In this document: positions 23,287 to 31,505 of the stretch, one piece after another
Layout: the number at the start of each line of letters is the position of its first letter
Numbering within the stretch: the stretch's first letter is position 1
Position numbers and translations under genes: made by a program
The notes under the pieces: model-generated
The model's input: only the letters and a program-made list of their open reading frames with translations
Databases searched by the model: none
Told to the model about the DNA's origin: nothing
Source: SIG565 sp045594065
GTDB lineage: Bacteria; Bacillota; Clostridia; Oscillospirales; Acutalibacteraceae
Reading direction: 5' to 3'
Length of the DNA: 64,000 bases
NCBI GenBank assembly: GCA_045594065.1
Contig: JAZNXU010000004.1
Coordinates: 1-64,000, forward strand

Positions 23287-24141
23287 TTATTTAATAATTA
23301 TGTCGAAAGAAACGCTTTTTTCTTCATTAGGTTTAAAGCGAAGCATATCCTGCATTGCTTCAAGGTCGGCATATGCGCCTGCTCTTGCGGGTGAGCCGCA
23401 CCACGGCTCAATGCAAACATAGGGCGCATCGGTCTTAGGTGCGTGCCAAACGCCGATATACTTCATATCAGGGTAGTTGACTGTCACTGAACGGCTGCTC
23501 TTATCAGATTTCAGAGTAACAGCATCGGCGGCGCCAACAAGGAAGAATGAATCGTTATCGAAAAGTGAGTGCTTTAAATCGATAAACTTATTATCACGAA
23601 TTGGGAACGGTACAGTAGTGCTGTTTGCAAAAATCATCTTGCGCGGCTCACACTTCTCGCTGAATTCGAGATAGTAGTCATCAAAATTACCGTTATCAAG
23701 CGGTACATTAAAGCCAGGATGACCGCCAAAGTTTGCGTACATATCGGTGTTACCTGTGTTCACCGCGGTGTATTTTGTGGTTAGCTTATTGCCGTCTAAA
23801 ATGAACTCTGCAAAATACTTAAACTCAAACGGGTAAATCTTGCGGGTTTCATCGTTGCTTTCTAAAATGAAAACAATTCGGTCGTCGGTATGCTCGTACA
23901 CCTTACACACCGAGTATCTTACAATTCCGTGAATTTTAAGGTCGTAAAGCTGATCTTTGTAGGTGTATTTTCCCTCATACATTCTGCCGCAGGTTGGGAA
24001 AAGGTTATATGCACGACCGCTCCAATAAGTAGGGTCGCCCTGCCAGATATATTCGGCGCCGTCTTTCACAACCGACATAAGCTCTGCACCCTCGTCGGAA
24101 ATTTGCACGGTTAAAATATCATTTTTAATAGTGTAATTCAT
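23287..24141 (-). CDS. aldose 1-epimerase family protein (LacX/GalM-like)
   Basis: 284 residues with the galactose-mutarotase beta-sandwich pattern: DEGAELMSV near 16, the Arg of DPTYWSGRAYNLFP near 38, LKIHGIVR near 68 with the catalytic-type His, NFGGHPGFNVPL near 135 and WHAPKTDAPYVCIEPWCG near 231 with the general-base Glu. Such proteins interconvert sugar anomers. The LacX-like branch has a less defined substrate. AAGGAG precedes the ATG. It is 50 bases upstream of malQ on the same strand and may be co-transcribed with it. Confidence 0.85.
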   Translation of the reverse strand: MNYTIKNDILTVQISDEGAELMSVVKDGAEYIWQGDPTYWSGRAYNLFPTCGRMYEGKYTYKDQLYDLKIHGIVRYSVCKVYEHTDDRIVFILESNDETRKIYPFEFKYFAEFILDGNKLTTKYTAVNTGNTDMYANFGGHPGFNVPLDNGNFDDYYLEFSEKCEPRKMIFANSTTVPFPIRDNKFIDLKHSLFDNDSFFLVGAADAVTLKSDKSSRSVTVNYPDMKYIGVWHAPKTDAPYVCIEPWCGSPARAGAYADLEAMQDMLRFKPNEEKSVSFDIIIK

Positions 24142-24203
24142 AAAATCAACTCCTTAATATTATTTTAACATAAAGATTAAAAAACACAATAGATTTTTAA
24201 ATA

Positions 24204-24232
24204 TTGACATTATCTTTTTATCGTGGTAAAAT
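24204..24232 (+). promoter_or_regulatory. promoter of the SCIFF locus
   Basis: TTGACA, 17 bases, TAAAAT, ending 34 bases before the ATG of the peptide gene. Confidence 0.85.
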
Positions 24233-24266
24233 TATTTTAACAAATAATTCAGAGGAGGCAATTATA

Positions 24267-24413
24267 ATGAAAAGAATTAAAACCGTTGCTACTAAAGATA
24301 TTACCAAAACCGTAAAGAACGGCGGTTGCGGCGAGTGCCAGACTTCTTGCCAGTCTGCTTGCAAAACTTCCTGCGGCGTTGCTAACCAGAAGTGCGAAAA
24401 CAAAAACAACTAA
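24267..24413 (+). CDS. scfA: SCIFF ranthipeptide precursor (six-cysteine peptide)
   Basis: 48-residue precursor: a leader beginning MKRIKTVATKDITKTVKNGG and a core with six Cys (GGCGECQTSCQSACKTSCGV, then QKCEN). SCIFF peptides are near-universal in Clostridia. The partner radical-SAM enzyme makes Cys-to-Thr-type thioether bridges; the mature product's role is not settled, though links to quorum sensing and central metabolism have been proposed for ranthipeptides. GAGGAGG lies about 10 bases ahead of the ATG. A terminator-like stem between it and the maturase should keep precursor RNA in excess. Confidence 0.95.
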   Translation: MKRIKTVATKDITKTVKNGGCGECQTSCQSACKTSCGVANQKCENKNN

Positions 24414-24424
24414 TTTTTGTTATC

Positions 24425-24457
24425 AAAAGGCCGTCTTTTAAGGCGGCTTTATTTTTT
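24425..24457 (+). terminator. partial terminator between peptide and maturase genes
   Basis: Stem AAAG(g)CCGTC / GGCGGCTTT with one bulged G, followed by ATTTTTT. Read-through is needed for the maturase, so it probably sets a high peptide-to-enzyme ratio. Confidence 0.7.
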
Positions 24458-24467
24458 GGAGTGAATT

Positions 24468-25844
24468 ATGGTACACCAGTATAAATTAAACGGATATAAT
24501 ATCGTAATGGATACAGCCTCGGGTAGCGTACACACCGTTGATGATGTAGCCTATGACATAATCGAAATGTATAAACAAAAATCCCGCGAGGATATAATTG
24601 CCGAGCTTTTAGAAAAATATAAAGCTCAGCCCGATGTCACTCGCGAGGAGCTTGAAATCTGCCTTAGCGATATTGAAGAGCTCGAAAAGGACGGTAAGCT
24701 ATGGTCAAGTGACCCCTATGAAGAGCTTGCCTATACATATAAAAACAACAGCAAGGTTGTAAAGGCGCTGTGCCTGCACATTGCCCACACCTGCAATCTT
24801 AACTGCTCTTATTGCTTTGCTTCTCAGGGTAAATATCAGGGTGAGCGCGCGCTTATGAGCTTTGAAGTAGGCAAGCAGGCGTTCGATTTTCTTATTGCCA
24901 ATTCGGGAAGTCGCCGCAACCTAGAAGTTGACTTTTTCGGCGGCGAGCCGCTTATGAATTTCGAGGTTGTAAAACAGCTTGTTGAATATGCAAGAAGTGT
25001 CGAAAAACAGTACAACAAAAACTTCCGCTTCACATTAACCACTAACGGAATGCTAATTGACGATGAGGTTATAGATTTTGCCAACCGTGAGATGAGCAAT
25101 GTGGTCTTAAGTCTTGACGGCAGACCCGAAGTTCATAACCATTTCCGTGTTGACTATAACGGCAAGGGAAGCTATGAAAAAATAGTACCCAAGTTTAAAA
25201 AATTAGTAGAGGCACGCGGCGGAAAGGACTACTATATGCGCGGCACCTTTACCCACAATAATACCGATTTTACTAACGATATTTTCCATATGGCAGATTT
25301 AGGCTTTAGTGAGCTTAGTATGGAGCCCGTTGTCTGCCCGCCCGATGACCCCTATGCCTTAACTAACGAGGATTTACCTAAGATTAAAGAGCAGTATGAA
25401 ATACTCGCCCGTGAAATGATACGCCGTAAAAAGGCTGGTAACGGCTTTACCTTTTATCACTATATGCTCGACCTTAAAAACGGACCCTGCATATATAAGC
25501 GCATAACGGGCTGTGGCTCGGGCACCGAGTATATGGCGGTAACACCTTGGGGTGAATTATACCCCTGCCACCAATTTGTGGGCGACCCGAAATATAGCTT
25601 AGGCGATGTTTGGCAGGGTGTTACTAAGCCTGCCGTTCAGAATGAGTTTCGCTCTTGCAATGCATATGCCAGACCCGAGTGCCGCGAATGCTGGGCAAAG
25701 CTTTATTGCTCGGGCGGCTGTGCGGCAAATTCCTACCACGCAACAGGTAGCATAAACGGCGTTTATGAATACGGTTGCGAGCTGTTTAAAAAGCGAATTG
25801 AGTGCGCTGTTATGATGCAGGTTGCACTCTCGGAGGAAGAATGA
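24468..25844 (+). CDS. scfB: SCIFF maturase, radical SAM/SPASM thioether synthase
   Basis: 458 residues. An N-terminal peptide-recognition (RRE-like) region spans about 1-85. The radical-SAM cluster motif CX3CX2C is Cys109, Cys113 and Cys116 (TCNLNCSYCFA). DFFGGEP near 163 is the SAM-binding element. The C-terminal SPASM region has Cys in GPCIYKRITGCGSGTEY, YPCHQF and PECRECWAKLYCSGGC, binding two extra 4Fe-4S clusters. It installs thioether crosslinks in the peptide at 24267. Its TGA overlaps the next gene's ATG by 4 bases (ATGA). Confidence 0.95.
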   Translation: MVHQYKLNGYNIVMDTASGSVHTVDDVAYDIIEMYKQKSREDIIAELLEKYKAQPDVTREELEICLSDIEELEKDGKLWSSDPYEELAYTYKNNSKVVKALCLHIAHTCNLNCSYCFASQGKYQGERALMSFEVGKQAFDFLIANSGSRRNLEVDFFGGEPLMNFEVVKQLVEYARSVEKQYNKNFRFTLTTNGMLIDDEVIDFANREMSNVVLSLDGRPEVHNHFRVDYNGKGSYEKIVPKFKKLVEARGGKDYYMRGTFTHNNTDFTNDIFHMADLGFSELSMEPVVCPPDDPYALTNEDLPKIKEQYEILAREMIRRKKAGNGFTFYHYMLDLKNGPCIYKRITGCGSGTEYMAVTPWGELYPCHQFVGDPKYSLGDVWQGVTKPAVQNEFRSCNAYARPECRECWAKLYCSGGCAANSYHATGSINGVYEYGCELFKKRIECAVMMQVALSEEE

Positions 25845-27163
25845 ACACACCTATAACTGATTTTGTAAAAAAATACAGATATCGCGGCGTTTCAAGGCTT
25901 CATATGCCCGGTCACAAGGGCAAAAAAATGCTCGGGGCAGAGCCGTTTGATATTACAGAAATTGACGGTGCAGATGTGCTCTATAGCGGCAACGGTATTA
26001 TAGATGAGAGTCAGCAAAATGCGGCATCACTTTTCGGCACAGCGGCGAGCCTTTACTCTACCGAGGGCTCAACACTCAGCATTAAAGCAATGCTCGCTAC
26101 AGTAACCGACGGTGTTTCCTGCCGTCAACCCTATATTTTAGCGGCACGAAATGTCCATAAAGCATTTGTGTATGCCTGCGCAATGCTCGATATTGATGTA
26201 GAGTGGCTGTACGGAAGCTCGGGCAGCTTGTGCGAATGTGAAATTACTGCCGAAATGCTCGAAAGTTCGCTTAAAAGCGCCACGCTAAAGCCCGATGCCG
26301 TATATGTGACCTCGCCCGATTATCTCGGCAATATGCTTGATATTGCGGCGTTATCAAAGGTTTGCAAGACCTACGGCGTTCCGCTTTTGGTGGATAACGC
26401 CCACGGCGCCTATTTAAAGTTTTTAAAACCGTCACGCCACCCTATAGATTTAGGTGCGGCTATGTGTGCTGATTCGGCGCATAAAACACTTCCGGTGCTC
26501 ACGGGCGGCGGGTATCTGCATATAAGTAAAGATTACTCTGAGTATGCCGAAATTGCGGCTAAAAAGCTGCCGATTTTTGCGTCCACAAGCCCCTCTTACC
26601 TTATTTTGCAGTCGCTCGATTTGTGTAATAAATATTTATCCGCAGGCTATGAGAAGAAACTCGAAAACTGCATAAAAAGGGTGGAAAGGTTAAAGAAAAT
26701 TCTTGCGGTAGATAATTCCGAGCCGCTTAAAATTACCTTAAACACCGCGCAAAGGGGCTATACGGGCGAAGAGCTTGTTAGTATATTAAGGCAAAATAAA
26801 ATCGAGCCCGAGTTTTACGATAATTCGCACATTGTTCTAATGGTCACCCCCGAAAACACCGCACGCGATTTCGTGCGACTAAGAAGTCTTGTGCGAAAAA
26901 TAACCGCGAAACCGCTACTTTCGCCCGAGGATATAAGCCTGCCAACACCAAAAAAGGTAATGACTATTCGCTCGGCGGTTTTGGCTAAGAGCGAAACCGT
27001 AGCGGTGGAAGAGGCTATCGGAAAAATTTGCGCCGCACCCACAGTTTCCTGCCCACCCGCAATTCCCGTTGTTATAAGCGGCGAAAAAATAACAAAACAT
27101 GCAGCGGAGATAATGAAAAAATACGGTATTAATAATATTGAAGTGATAAAGGACGCGAAATAA
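25841..27163 (+). CDS. Orn/Lys/Arg decarboxylase family PLP protein
   Basis: 440 residues, fold-type I PLP enzyme. Visible: RLHMPGHKGKK near 20, DITEIDGADVLY near 36, YSTEGSTLS near 75, VDNAHGAY near 180 and the PLP lysine in ADSAHKTLPVLTGGGYLH near 215. The family decarboxylates arginine, lysine or ornithine to make polyamines; many clostridial members are untested. It is somewhat shorter than Bacillus SpeA (about 490). CGGAGG lies before the ATG at 25841, which overlaps the maturase stop. The operon link to a neighbouring arginine operon product is suggestive only. Confidence 0.87.
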   Translation: MNTPITDFVKKYRYRGVSRLHMPGHKGKKMLGAEPFDITEIDGADVLYSGNGIIDESQQNAASLFGTAASLYSTEGSTLSIKAMLATVTDGVSCRQPYILAARNVHKAFVYACAMLDIDVEWLYGSSGSLCECEITAEMLESSLKSATLKPDAVYVTSPDYLGNMLDIAALSKVCKTYGVPLLVDNAHGAYLKFLKPSRHPIDLGAAMCADSAHKTLPVLTGGGYLHISKDYSEYAEIAAKKLPIFASTSPSYLILQSLDLCNKYLSAGYEKKLENCIKRVERLKKILAVDNSEPLKITLNTAQRGYTGEELVSILRQNKIEPEFYDNSHIVLMVTPENTARDFVRLRSLVRKITAKPLLSPEDISLPTPKKVMTIRSAVLAKSETVAVEEAIGKICAAPTVSCPPAIPVVISGEKITKHAAEIMKKYGINNIEVIKDAK

Positions 27164-27180
27164 GCGTCCTTTATTCATTT
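27148..27180 (+). terminator. weak terminator after the decarboxylase gene
   Basis: Stem AAAGGACGC / GCGTCCTTT, with the gene's stop codon in its 7-base loop, then ATTCATTTT. The short imperfect U-tract suggests partial termination before the peptidase gene. Confidence 0.6.
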
Positions 27181-27223
27181 TATAAGCTCTTTTATCATAT
27201 CTATTAAAGAAAGGGTTGATAAA

Positions 27224-28126
27224 ATGGACAGTATTATTAAAAACACAGAATATGATTACAGCGAACTGCGAAACGCGATAAATGAGCTGTGCGGCGAGTA
27301 TCCGTTTTTGCAAAGCGGAATTTTAGGCAGATCCTGTGCGGGCAGAAATATTCCGTATTTAAAAATCGGCAGGGCAGAGGAGTATGTGCTGTTTGTCGCC
27401 ACCGTCCACGGCAGCGAGCATATAACCACAAACATTCTTTTAATGTTCTTAGAGGAGCTGTGCCGAGCGCTCAAAAGCGGTGGATATATCGAGGGACTTA
27501 ATGCTAAAAAGGCAATGCAGGGCAGAGCGGTTATTATTGTGCCCTGCGTTAATCCCGACGGCGCCGAAATCTCCATTCACGGTGCTGCCGCGGCGGGTAA
27601 TATGGCGCCCAAAATAGAAAAGCTTTGCAAGGGTGATTTTACGCATTGGAATGCCAATCTTCGCGGCGTTGACATAAATCATAATTTCGATGCGGGCTGG
27701 CAGGTGCTCTCAAACCGTGAAAAGCAGGCGGGAATTTACGGTCCCGCAATGTCACGCTTCGGCGGTTTTTCGGCTATGAGCGAGCCCGAAACGCTGGCGC
27801 TTTCAGAGCTTTGCAATACATATGTTATCCGCCATGTGGTTGCACTTCATTCCCAAGGCGAGGTTATATATTGGAATTACGGCTCAAAGCCAATACCCAG
27901 AGCACAGAAGATGGCGGAAATTATGGCAACCTCTTCGGGCTATGCGCTCGATGTTCCAACGGGTCTTGCTTTAGGCGGCGGATTTAAGGATTGGTTTATT
28001 AAAACCTATTCCCGCCCCGGCTTTACTATAGAGGTTGGAAAGGGTGTAAACCCGCTCCCCATAAGTGATGCGTGTGAAATTTACCTAAAAATTCGCGAAA
28101 TGCTAATGCTGAGTGCAATAATGTGA
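27224..28126 (+). CDS. M14-family zinc carboxypeptidase
   Basis: 300 residues. Zinc ligands are in HGSEH near 66-70 (HXXE) and the later His of ALHSQGEVIYW near 207. Other sites are NPDGAEIS near 112, GVDINHNFDAGW near 146-157 and the catalytic Glu in FTIEVGKG near 268. It resembles the MpaA/YqgT branch that cuts gamma-D-glutamyl-diaminopimelate in muropeptides. No signal peptide, so it is probably cytosolic and may recycle murein peptides. It follows the SCIFF-decarboxylase genes; a link to peptide processing is possible but unproven. Confidence 0.85.
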   Translation: MDSIIKNTEYDYSELRNAINELCGEYPFLQSGILGRSCAGRNIPYLKIGRAEEYVLFVATVHGSEHITTNILLMFLEELCRALKSGGYIEGLNAKKAMQGRAVIIVPCVNPDGAEISIHGAAAAGNMAPKIEKLCKGDFTHWNANLRGVDINHNFDAGWQVLSNREKQAGIYGPAMSRFGGFSAMSEPETLALSELCNTYVIRHVVALHSQGEVIYWNYGSKPIPRAQKMAEIMATSSGYALDVPTGLALGGGFKDWFIKTYSRPGFTIEVGKGVNPLPISDACEIYLKIREMLMLSAIM

Positions 28127-28145
28127 CGAAATCGAAAAAAATTTC

Positions 28146-28184
28146 AAAAAAATCGCTCTTTTTTGTAGACAAAGGAGCGATTTT
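28146..28184 (+). terminator. intrinsic terminator after the M14 peptidase gene
   Basis: Stem AAAAATCGCTC / GAGCGATTTTT with extra pairing TTT/AAAG inside (one bulge), followed by T5. Confidence 0.85.
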
Positions 28185-28323
28185 TGATATAATAATATAT
28201 TATAGGGAAAATGTTTTTGTTTTTAGGACAAGCTGTTTTCTCTAAGGCATTCTGAATTTGTTATTTTGCGAGTTCGATTTTGCCGCGTTTTTCGCGACTT
28301 TACCGAGCGGAAAGGAATATTTT

Positions 28324-29526
28324 ATGGAAACAAAAGAAAGAAAAGTCGGTACCGTTTCAAGGGGTATTCGTTGCCCTATTATCCGCGAGGGTGATAACCT
28401 TGCTGAAATCGTATCTGCAAGCGTGCTCGAAGCAGCAGAAAGCGAGGGCTTCGCTCTTCGTGACCGTGATGTTATCTCGCTTACAGAGTCTATTGTGGCT
28501 CGCGCTCAGGGTAACTATGCTCATGTTGACGATATTGCAAGTGATGTTAAGGCAAAATTCGGCGGAGATACTATCGGTGTTATTTTCCCCATTCTTTCGC
28601 GCAACCGTTTTGCAATCTGCTTAAAGGGTATTGCTAAGGGTGCTAAGAAAATTGTTCTTATGCTTTCTTACCCGTCAGACGAGGTTGGCAACTCACTCGC
28701 AACCTACGATTTAATCGATGAAGCAGGTATTAATCCCTATTCCGATGTTTTAACTCTAGAGCGTTATCGCGAGGTATTTGGAGTACAAAAGCTTGAGTTT
28801 ACAGGCGTTGATTATGTTGAATACTATCAGAATCTTATTAAAGAGTGTGGTGCTGAGGTTGAAATTATTTTCGCTAACCAGCCCAAGGCAATTCTCGATT
28901 ATACCGATAAGGTGCTGTGCTGTGATATCCATACTCGCGCCCGCACCAAGCGTCTTTTAAAGGCAGCAGGCGCAAAGGTTGTTTACGGTCTTGATGAAAT
29001 CTTGAATGCGCCCGTAAACGGCAGCGGCTGCAACGAAAAATACGGCCTTTTAGGCTCTAATAAATCTACTGAGGATAAGGTTAAGCTGTTCCCCCGCGAG
29101 TGTAAGGATTTAGTGCTTGATATTCAGGCTCGCATTCTTGCCGCAACAGGTAAGCGAGTAGAAGTAATGGTTTACGGCGACGGTGCTTTCAAAGACCCGC
29201 AGGGTAAAATTTGGGAGCTTGCCGACCCTGTTGTTTCCCCAGCATTTACCGACGGTCTTATCGGTACACCCAACGAATTAAAGCTGAAATATCTCGCCGA
29301 TAACGATTTTAAAGATTTATCGGGTGACGAACTTAAAAAGGCTATTTCCGACAGTATTAAGGCTAAGGACGGCAGTCTTGTAGGCAATATGGCGGCTCAG
29401 GGCACAACACCCCGTCAGCTTACCGACCTTATTGGCTCGCTTTGTGACCTCACCAGCGGTTCGGGCGATAAGGGCACACCCGTAGTTTTAATTCAGGGAT
29501 ATTTCGATAACTATACCAATAACTAA
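28324..29526 (+). CDS. coenzyme F420-0:L-glutamate ligase-like protein (CofE/FbiB family)
   Basis: 400 residues. Signatures of the F420 gamma-glutamyl ligase domain are GTVSRGIRCPIIREGDN near 8-24, DRDVISLTESIVARAQGN near 47 and YGDGAFKDPQGKIWELADPV near 283. The rest is family-specific. True CofE adds glutamate to F420-0 using GTP; clostridia of this kind are not known to make F420, so another gamma-glutamyl acceptor is likely. The frame is open to 28258, but GGAAAGGA precedes the ATG at 28324. It stands 15 bases before a GMP synthetase lacking its glutaminase domain, likely in one operon. Confidence 0.8.
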   Translation: METKERKVGTVSRGIRCPIIREGDNLAEIVSASVLEAAESEGFALRDRDVISLTESIVARAQGNYAHVDDIASDVKAKFGGDTIGVIFPILSRNRFAICLKGIAKGAKKIVLMLSYPSDEVGNSLATYDLIDEAGINPYSDVLTLERYREVFGVQKLEFTGVDYVEYYQNLIKECGAEVEIIFANQPKAILDYTDKVLCCDIHTRARTKRLLKAAGAKVVYGLDEILNAPVNGSGCNEKYGLLGSNKSTEDKVKLFPRECKDLVLDIQARILAATGKRVEVMVYGDGAFKDPQGKIWELADPVVSPAFTDGLIGTPNELKLKYLADNDFKDLSGDELKKAISDSIKAKDGSLVGNMAAQGTTPRQLTDLIGSLCDLTSGSGDKGTPVVLIQGYFDNYTNN

Positions 29527-29541
29527 TAGGAGGATTTTTCA

Positions 29542-30522
29542 ATGAGTTCAAATGTAAGACCCGAATCAATGGAAAGAATTACTACCATAGATTTCGCTAA
29601 TAAGTTTATTGATGAGCAGGTAGCAGAAATCAGAGCTCAGGTTGGCGATAAAAAGGTGCTTTTAGCTTTATCGGGCGGCGTAGATTCCTCTGTTGTAGCG
29701 GCACTTCTTATAAAGGCTATAGGCAAGCAGTTAGTTTGCGTTCATGTTAACCACGGTCTTATGCGTAAGGGAGAAAGCGAACAGGTTATCGAGGTTTTCG
29801 GTAAAGAGCTCGATGCTAACCTTATTTATGTTGACGCTACCGACCGCTTCCTAGATTTACTCGCAGGCGTATCTGCGCCCGAGCAGAAAAGAAAGATTAT
29901 CGGCAACGAGTTTATTAAGGTTTTCGATGAGGAAGCAAGTAAGCTTGAGGGTATTTCTTTCTTAGCACAGGGTACAATTTACCCCGATATTTTAGAATCG
30001 GACGGTGTTAAAGCTCACCATAATGTTGGCGGACTTCCCGAAGATATGGAGTTCGAGCTTGTTGAGCCCGTAAAGCTGCTTTACAAGGACGAGGTTCGCG
30101 TTGTAGGTGACGCTTTAGGACTTCCACACGGTATGGTTTACCGTCAGCCGTTCCCCGGACCGGGACTCGGCGTTCGTTGCCTTGGTGCTATCACCCGCGA
30201 CCGCCTGCACGCTCTCAGAGAGGCAGACGCAATCCTCAGAGAAGAGTTCGATAATAACGGTCTTGCAGGCAAGGTATGGCAGTATTTCATCGCCGTTCCC
30301 GATTTTAAGAGCGTTGGTGTTAGAGATAGCAAGCGCTATGAGGGCTGGATGGCTATTATCCGTGCCGTAAACACTACCGATGCTATGACCGCCACTATCG
30401 AGGAAATTCCTTATGAGCTTCTTCACAAAATTACCGACCGCATCACCCACGAGGTTGAGGGCATTAATAGGGTAGTTTTAGATTTAACACCCAAGCCCGT
30501 TGGTACAATAGAATTCGAATAG
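29542..30522 (+). CDS. guaA: GMP synthetase ATP-pyrophosphatase subunit, no glutaminase domain
   Basis: 326 residues matching only the C-terminal two thirds of ordinary GuaA (about 510). The PP-loop LLALSGGVDSS is at residues 40-50. QGTIYPDILES, HHNVGGLPEDM and RQPFPGPGLGVR are the XMP/ATP-site signatures, and the C-terminal dimerisation segment ends KPVGTIEFE. It aminates XMP to GMP. Without the class I glutamine amidotransferase domain it must use free ammonia or a separate glutaminase subunit, as in archaea. AGGAGG precedes the ATG, and upstream DNA is fully used by the CofE-like gene, so this is no frameshift artefact. Confidence 0.9.
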   Translation: MSSNVRPESMERITTIDFANKFIDEQVAEIRAQVGDKKVLLALSGGVDSSVVAALLIKAIGKQLVCVHVNHGLMRKGESEQVIEVFGKELDANLIYVDATDRFLDLLAGVSAPEQKRKIIGNEFIKVFDEEASKLEGISFLAQGTIYPDILESDGVKAHHNVGGLPEDMEFELVEPVKLLYKDEVRVVGDALGLPHGMVYRQPFPGPGLGVRCLGAITRDRLHALREADAILREEFDNNGLAGKVWQYFIAVPDFKSVGVRDSKRYEGWMAIIRAVNTTDAMTATIEEIPYELLHKITDRITHEVEGINRVVLDLTPKPVGTIEFE

Positions 30523-30533
30523 AACAATACTTA

Positions 30534-30564
30534 AACGGCCCGAAGCTTCGGGCCGTTATTTTTT
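30534..30564 (+). terminator. intrinsic terminator of guaA
   Basis: A perfect 24-base palindrome (12-bp arms AACGGCCCGAAG and its complement) followed by A and seven T. Confidence 0.93.
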
Positions 30565-30566
30565 TA

Positions 30567-30622
30567 TTTTACACTGATTTTACTTTACTTTGCTTTTGGA
30601 TTTTACTGTAAATGGGTACAAT
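30567..30622 (+). promoter_or_regulatory. pst promoter with candidate PhoP boxes
   Basis: TTTTAC hexamers start at 30567, 30578 and 30601, with a degenerate TTTGCT near 30589, giving a spacing of 11-12 bases. PhoP of Bacillus binds TT(A/T/C)ACA-like direct repeats on an 11-base period. The promoter is TTGGAT (30596), 15 bases, TACAAT (30617). The downstream genes are pst and phoPR, which fits activation under phosphate starvation. Confidence 0.65.
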
Positions 30623-30655
30623 ATAGATGTAGCAAAAAACGAAAGGAGAAAAAAT

Positions 30656-31453
30656 ATGAAGAAAATAGTTAGTTTATTAATTGCTGCAATTTTAATTTGT
30701 ACATCATTTGTTGGTTGCTCAGGCTCTTCGGGTGTTTCTACCGACGGCTCAACCTCTATGGAAAAGGTTATCGGCGGTTTGGGCGAAGCGTTCGAGCAAA
30801 AAGAGGGCATTACCGTTACTTACAATCCTACAGGCTCAGGCTCGGGCATTAAGGCGGTGCTTGAGGGTCGCTGTGATATAGGGCTTTCCAGCCGCGACTT
30901 AAAGGATGAGGAAAAGGCTCAGGGACTTTATGCTACCGTGCTTGCCTATGACGGTATTGCAATTATTGTAAATCCCGAAAATCCCGTAAACGACCTTGAC
31001 CTTGAAACCATAGCAAAAATTTATACAGGTCAAATCACCAATTGGAAAGATGTTGGTGGAAGTGATGCTGAAATAGTTTTAATCGGTCGTGAGGCAGGCA
31101 GTGGAACAAGAGATGGCTTTGAGTCGATTACAAAAACCGAGGATAAATGCAAGTACCGTCAAGAGCCTACATCTACAGGTGATGTAATAACAACGGTATC
31201 AAGCAATCCTGCTGCTATTGGCTATGCTTCGGTGGCTTCGGTTAAAGATAGCGTTAAAAAGCTAAGCGTTGGCGGTGTAGCCCCCAGCGAGGAAACCATT
31301 AAAAACGGCAGCTATGTTGTACAACGCCCGTTCATTCTTGTAACCAAAAAGGATACTGCGCTTTCAGCTGAAGCACAAAAATTCTTCGATTATATCACAT
31401 CGCCCGAGGCTGTAGAGATTATAGCATCAGCAGGCGTTGTAGCAGCACAGTAA
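30656..31453 (+). CDS. pstS: phosphate ABC transporter substrate-binding lipoprotein
   Basis: 265 residues. The signal peptide ends in a lipobox (FVGCSGSS, lipidated Cys near 21), so it is anchored on the outer face of the membrane. Phosphate-binding elements are DGSTSMEKV near 31, NPTGSGSG near 58, DIGLSSRDL near 76 and GREAGSGTRDGFE near 145-157. GAAAGGAG precedes the ATG at 30656. It delivers phosphate to PstCAB. A strong stem after it, before pstC, should make its mRNA more stable than the rest. Confidence 0.95.
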   Translation: MKKIVSLLIAAILICTSFVGCSGSSGVSTDGSTSMEKVIGGLGEAFEQKEGITVTYNPTGSGSGIKAVLEGRCDIGLSSRDLKDEEKAQGLYATVLAYDGIAIIVNPENPVNDLDLETIAKIYTGQITNWKDVGGSDAEIVLIGREAGSGTRDGFESITKTEDKCKYRQEPTSTGDVITTVSSNPAAIGYASVASVKDSVKKLSVGGVAPSEETIKNGSYVVQRPFILVTKKDTALSAEAQKFFDYITSPEAVEIIASAGVVAAQ

Positions 31454-31461
31454 AATTACAC

Positions 31462-31489
31462 AAGCGACAGCCGTTTTCGACTGTCGCTT
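31462..31489 (+). promoter_or_regulatory. pstS-pstC intercistronic stem-loop
   Basis: Perfect 9-bp arms AAGCGACAG / CTGTCGCTT with a 10-base loop and no U-tract. Such stems protect the upstream message from 3' decay, giving more binding protein than permease. Confidence 0.7.
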
Positions 31490-31505
31490 ATTGAGGTATA
31501 ATATA

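Noticed and set aside
29530..29541. Possible missing 5' part of guaA by sequencing error
   Set aside because: The preceding DNA is fully occupied by an intact CofE-like gene, and guaA has AGGAGG and ATG of its own.
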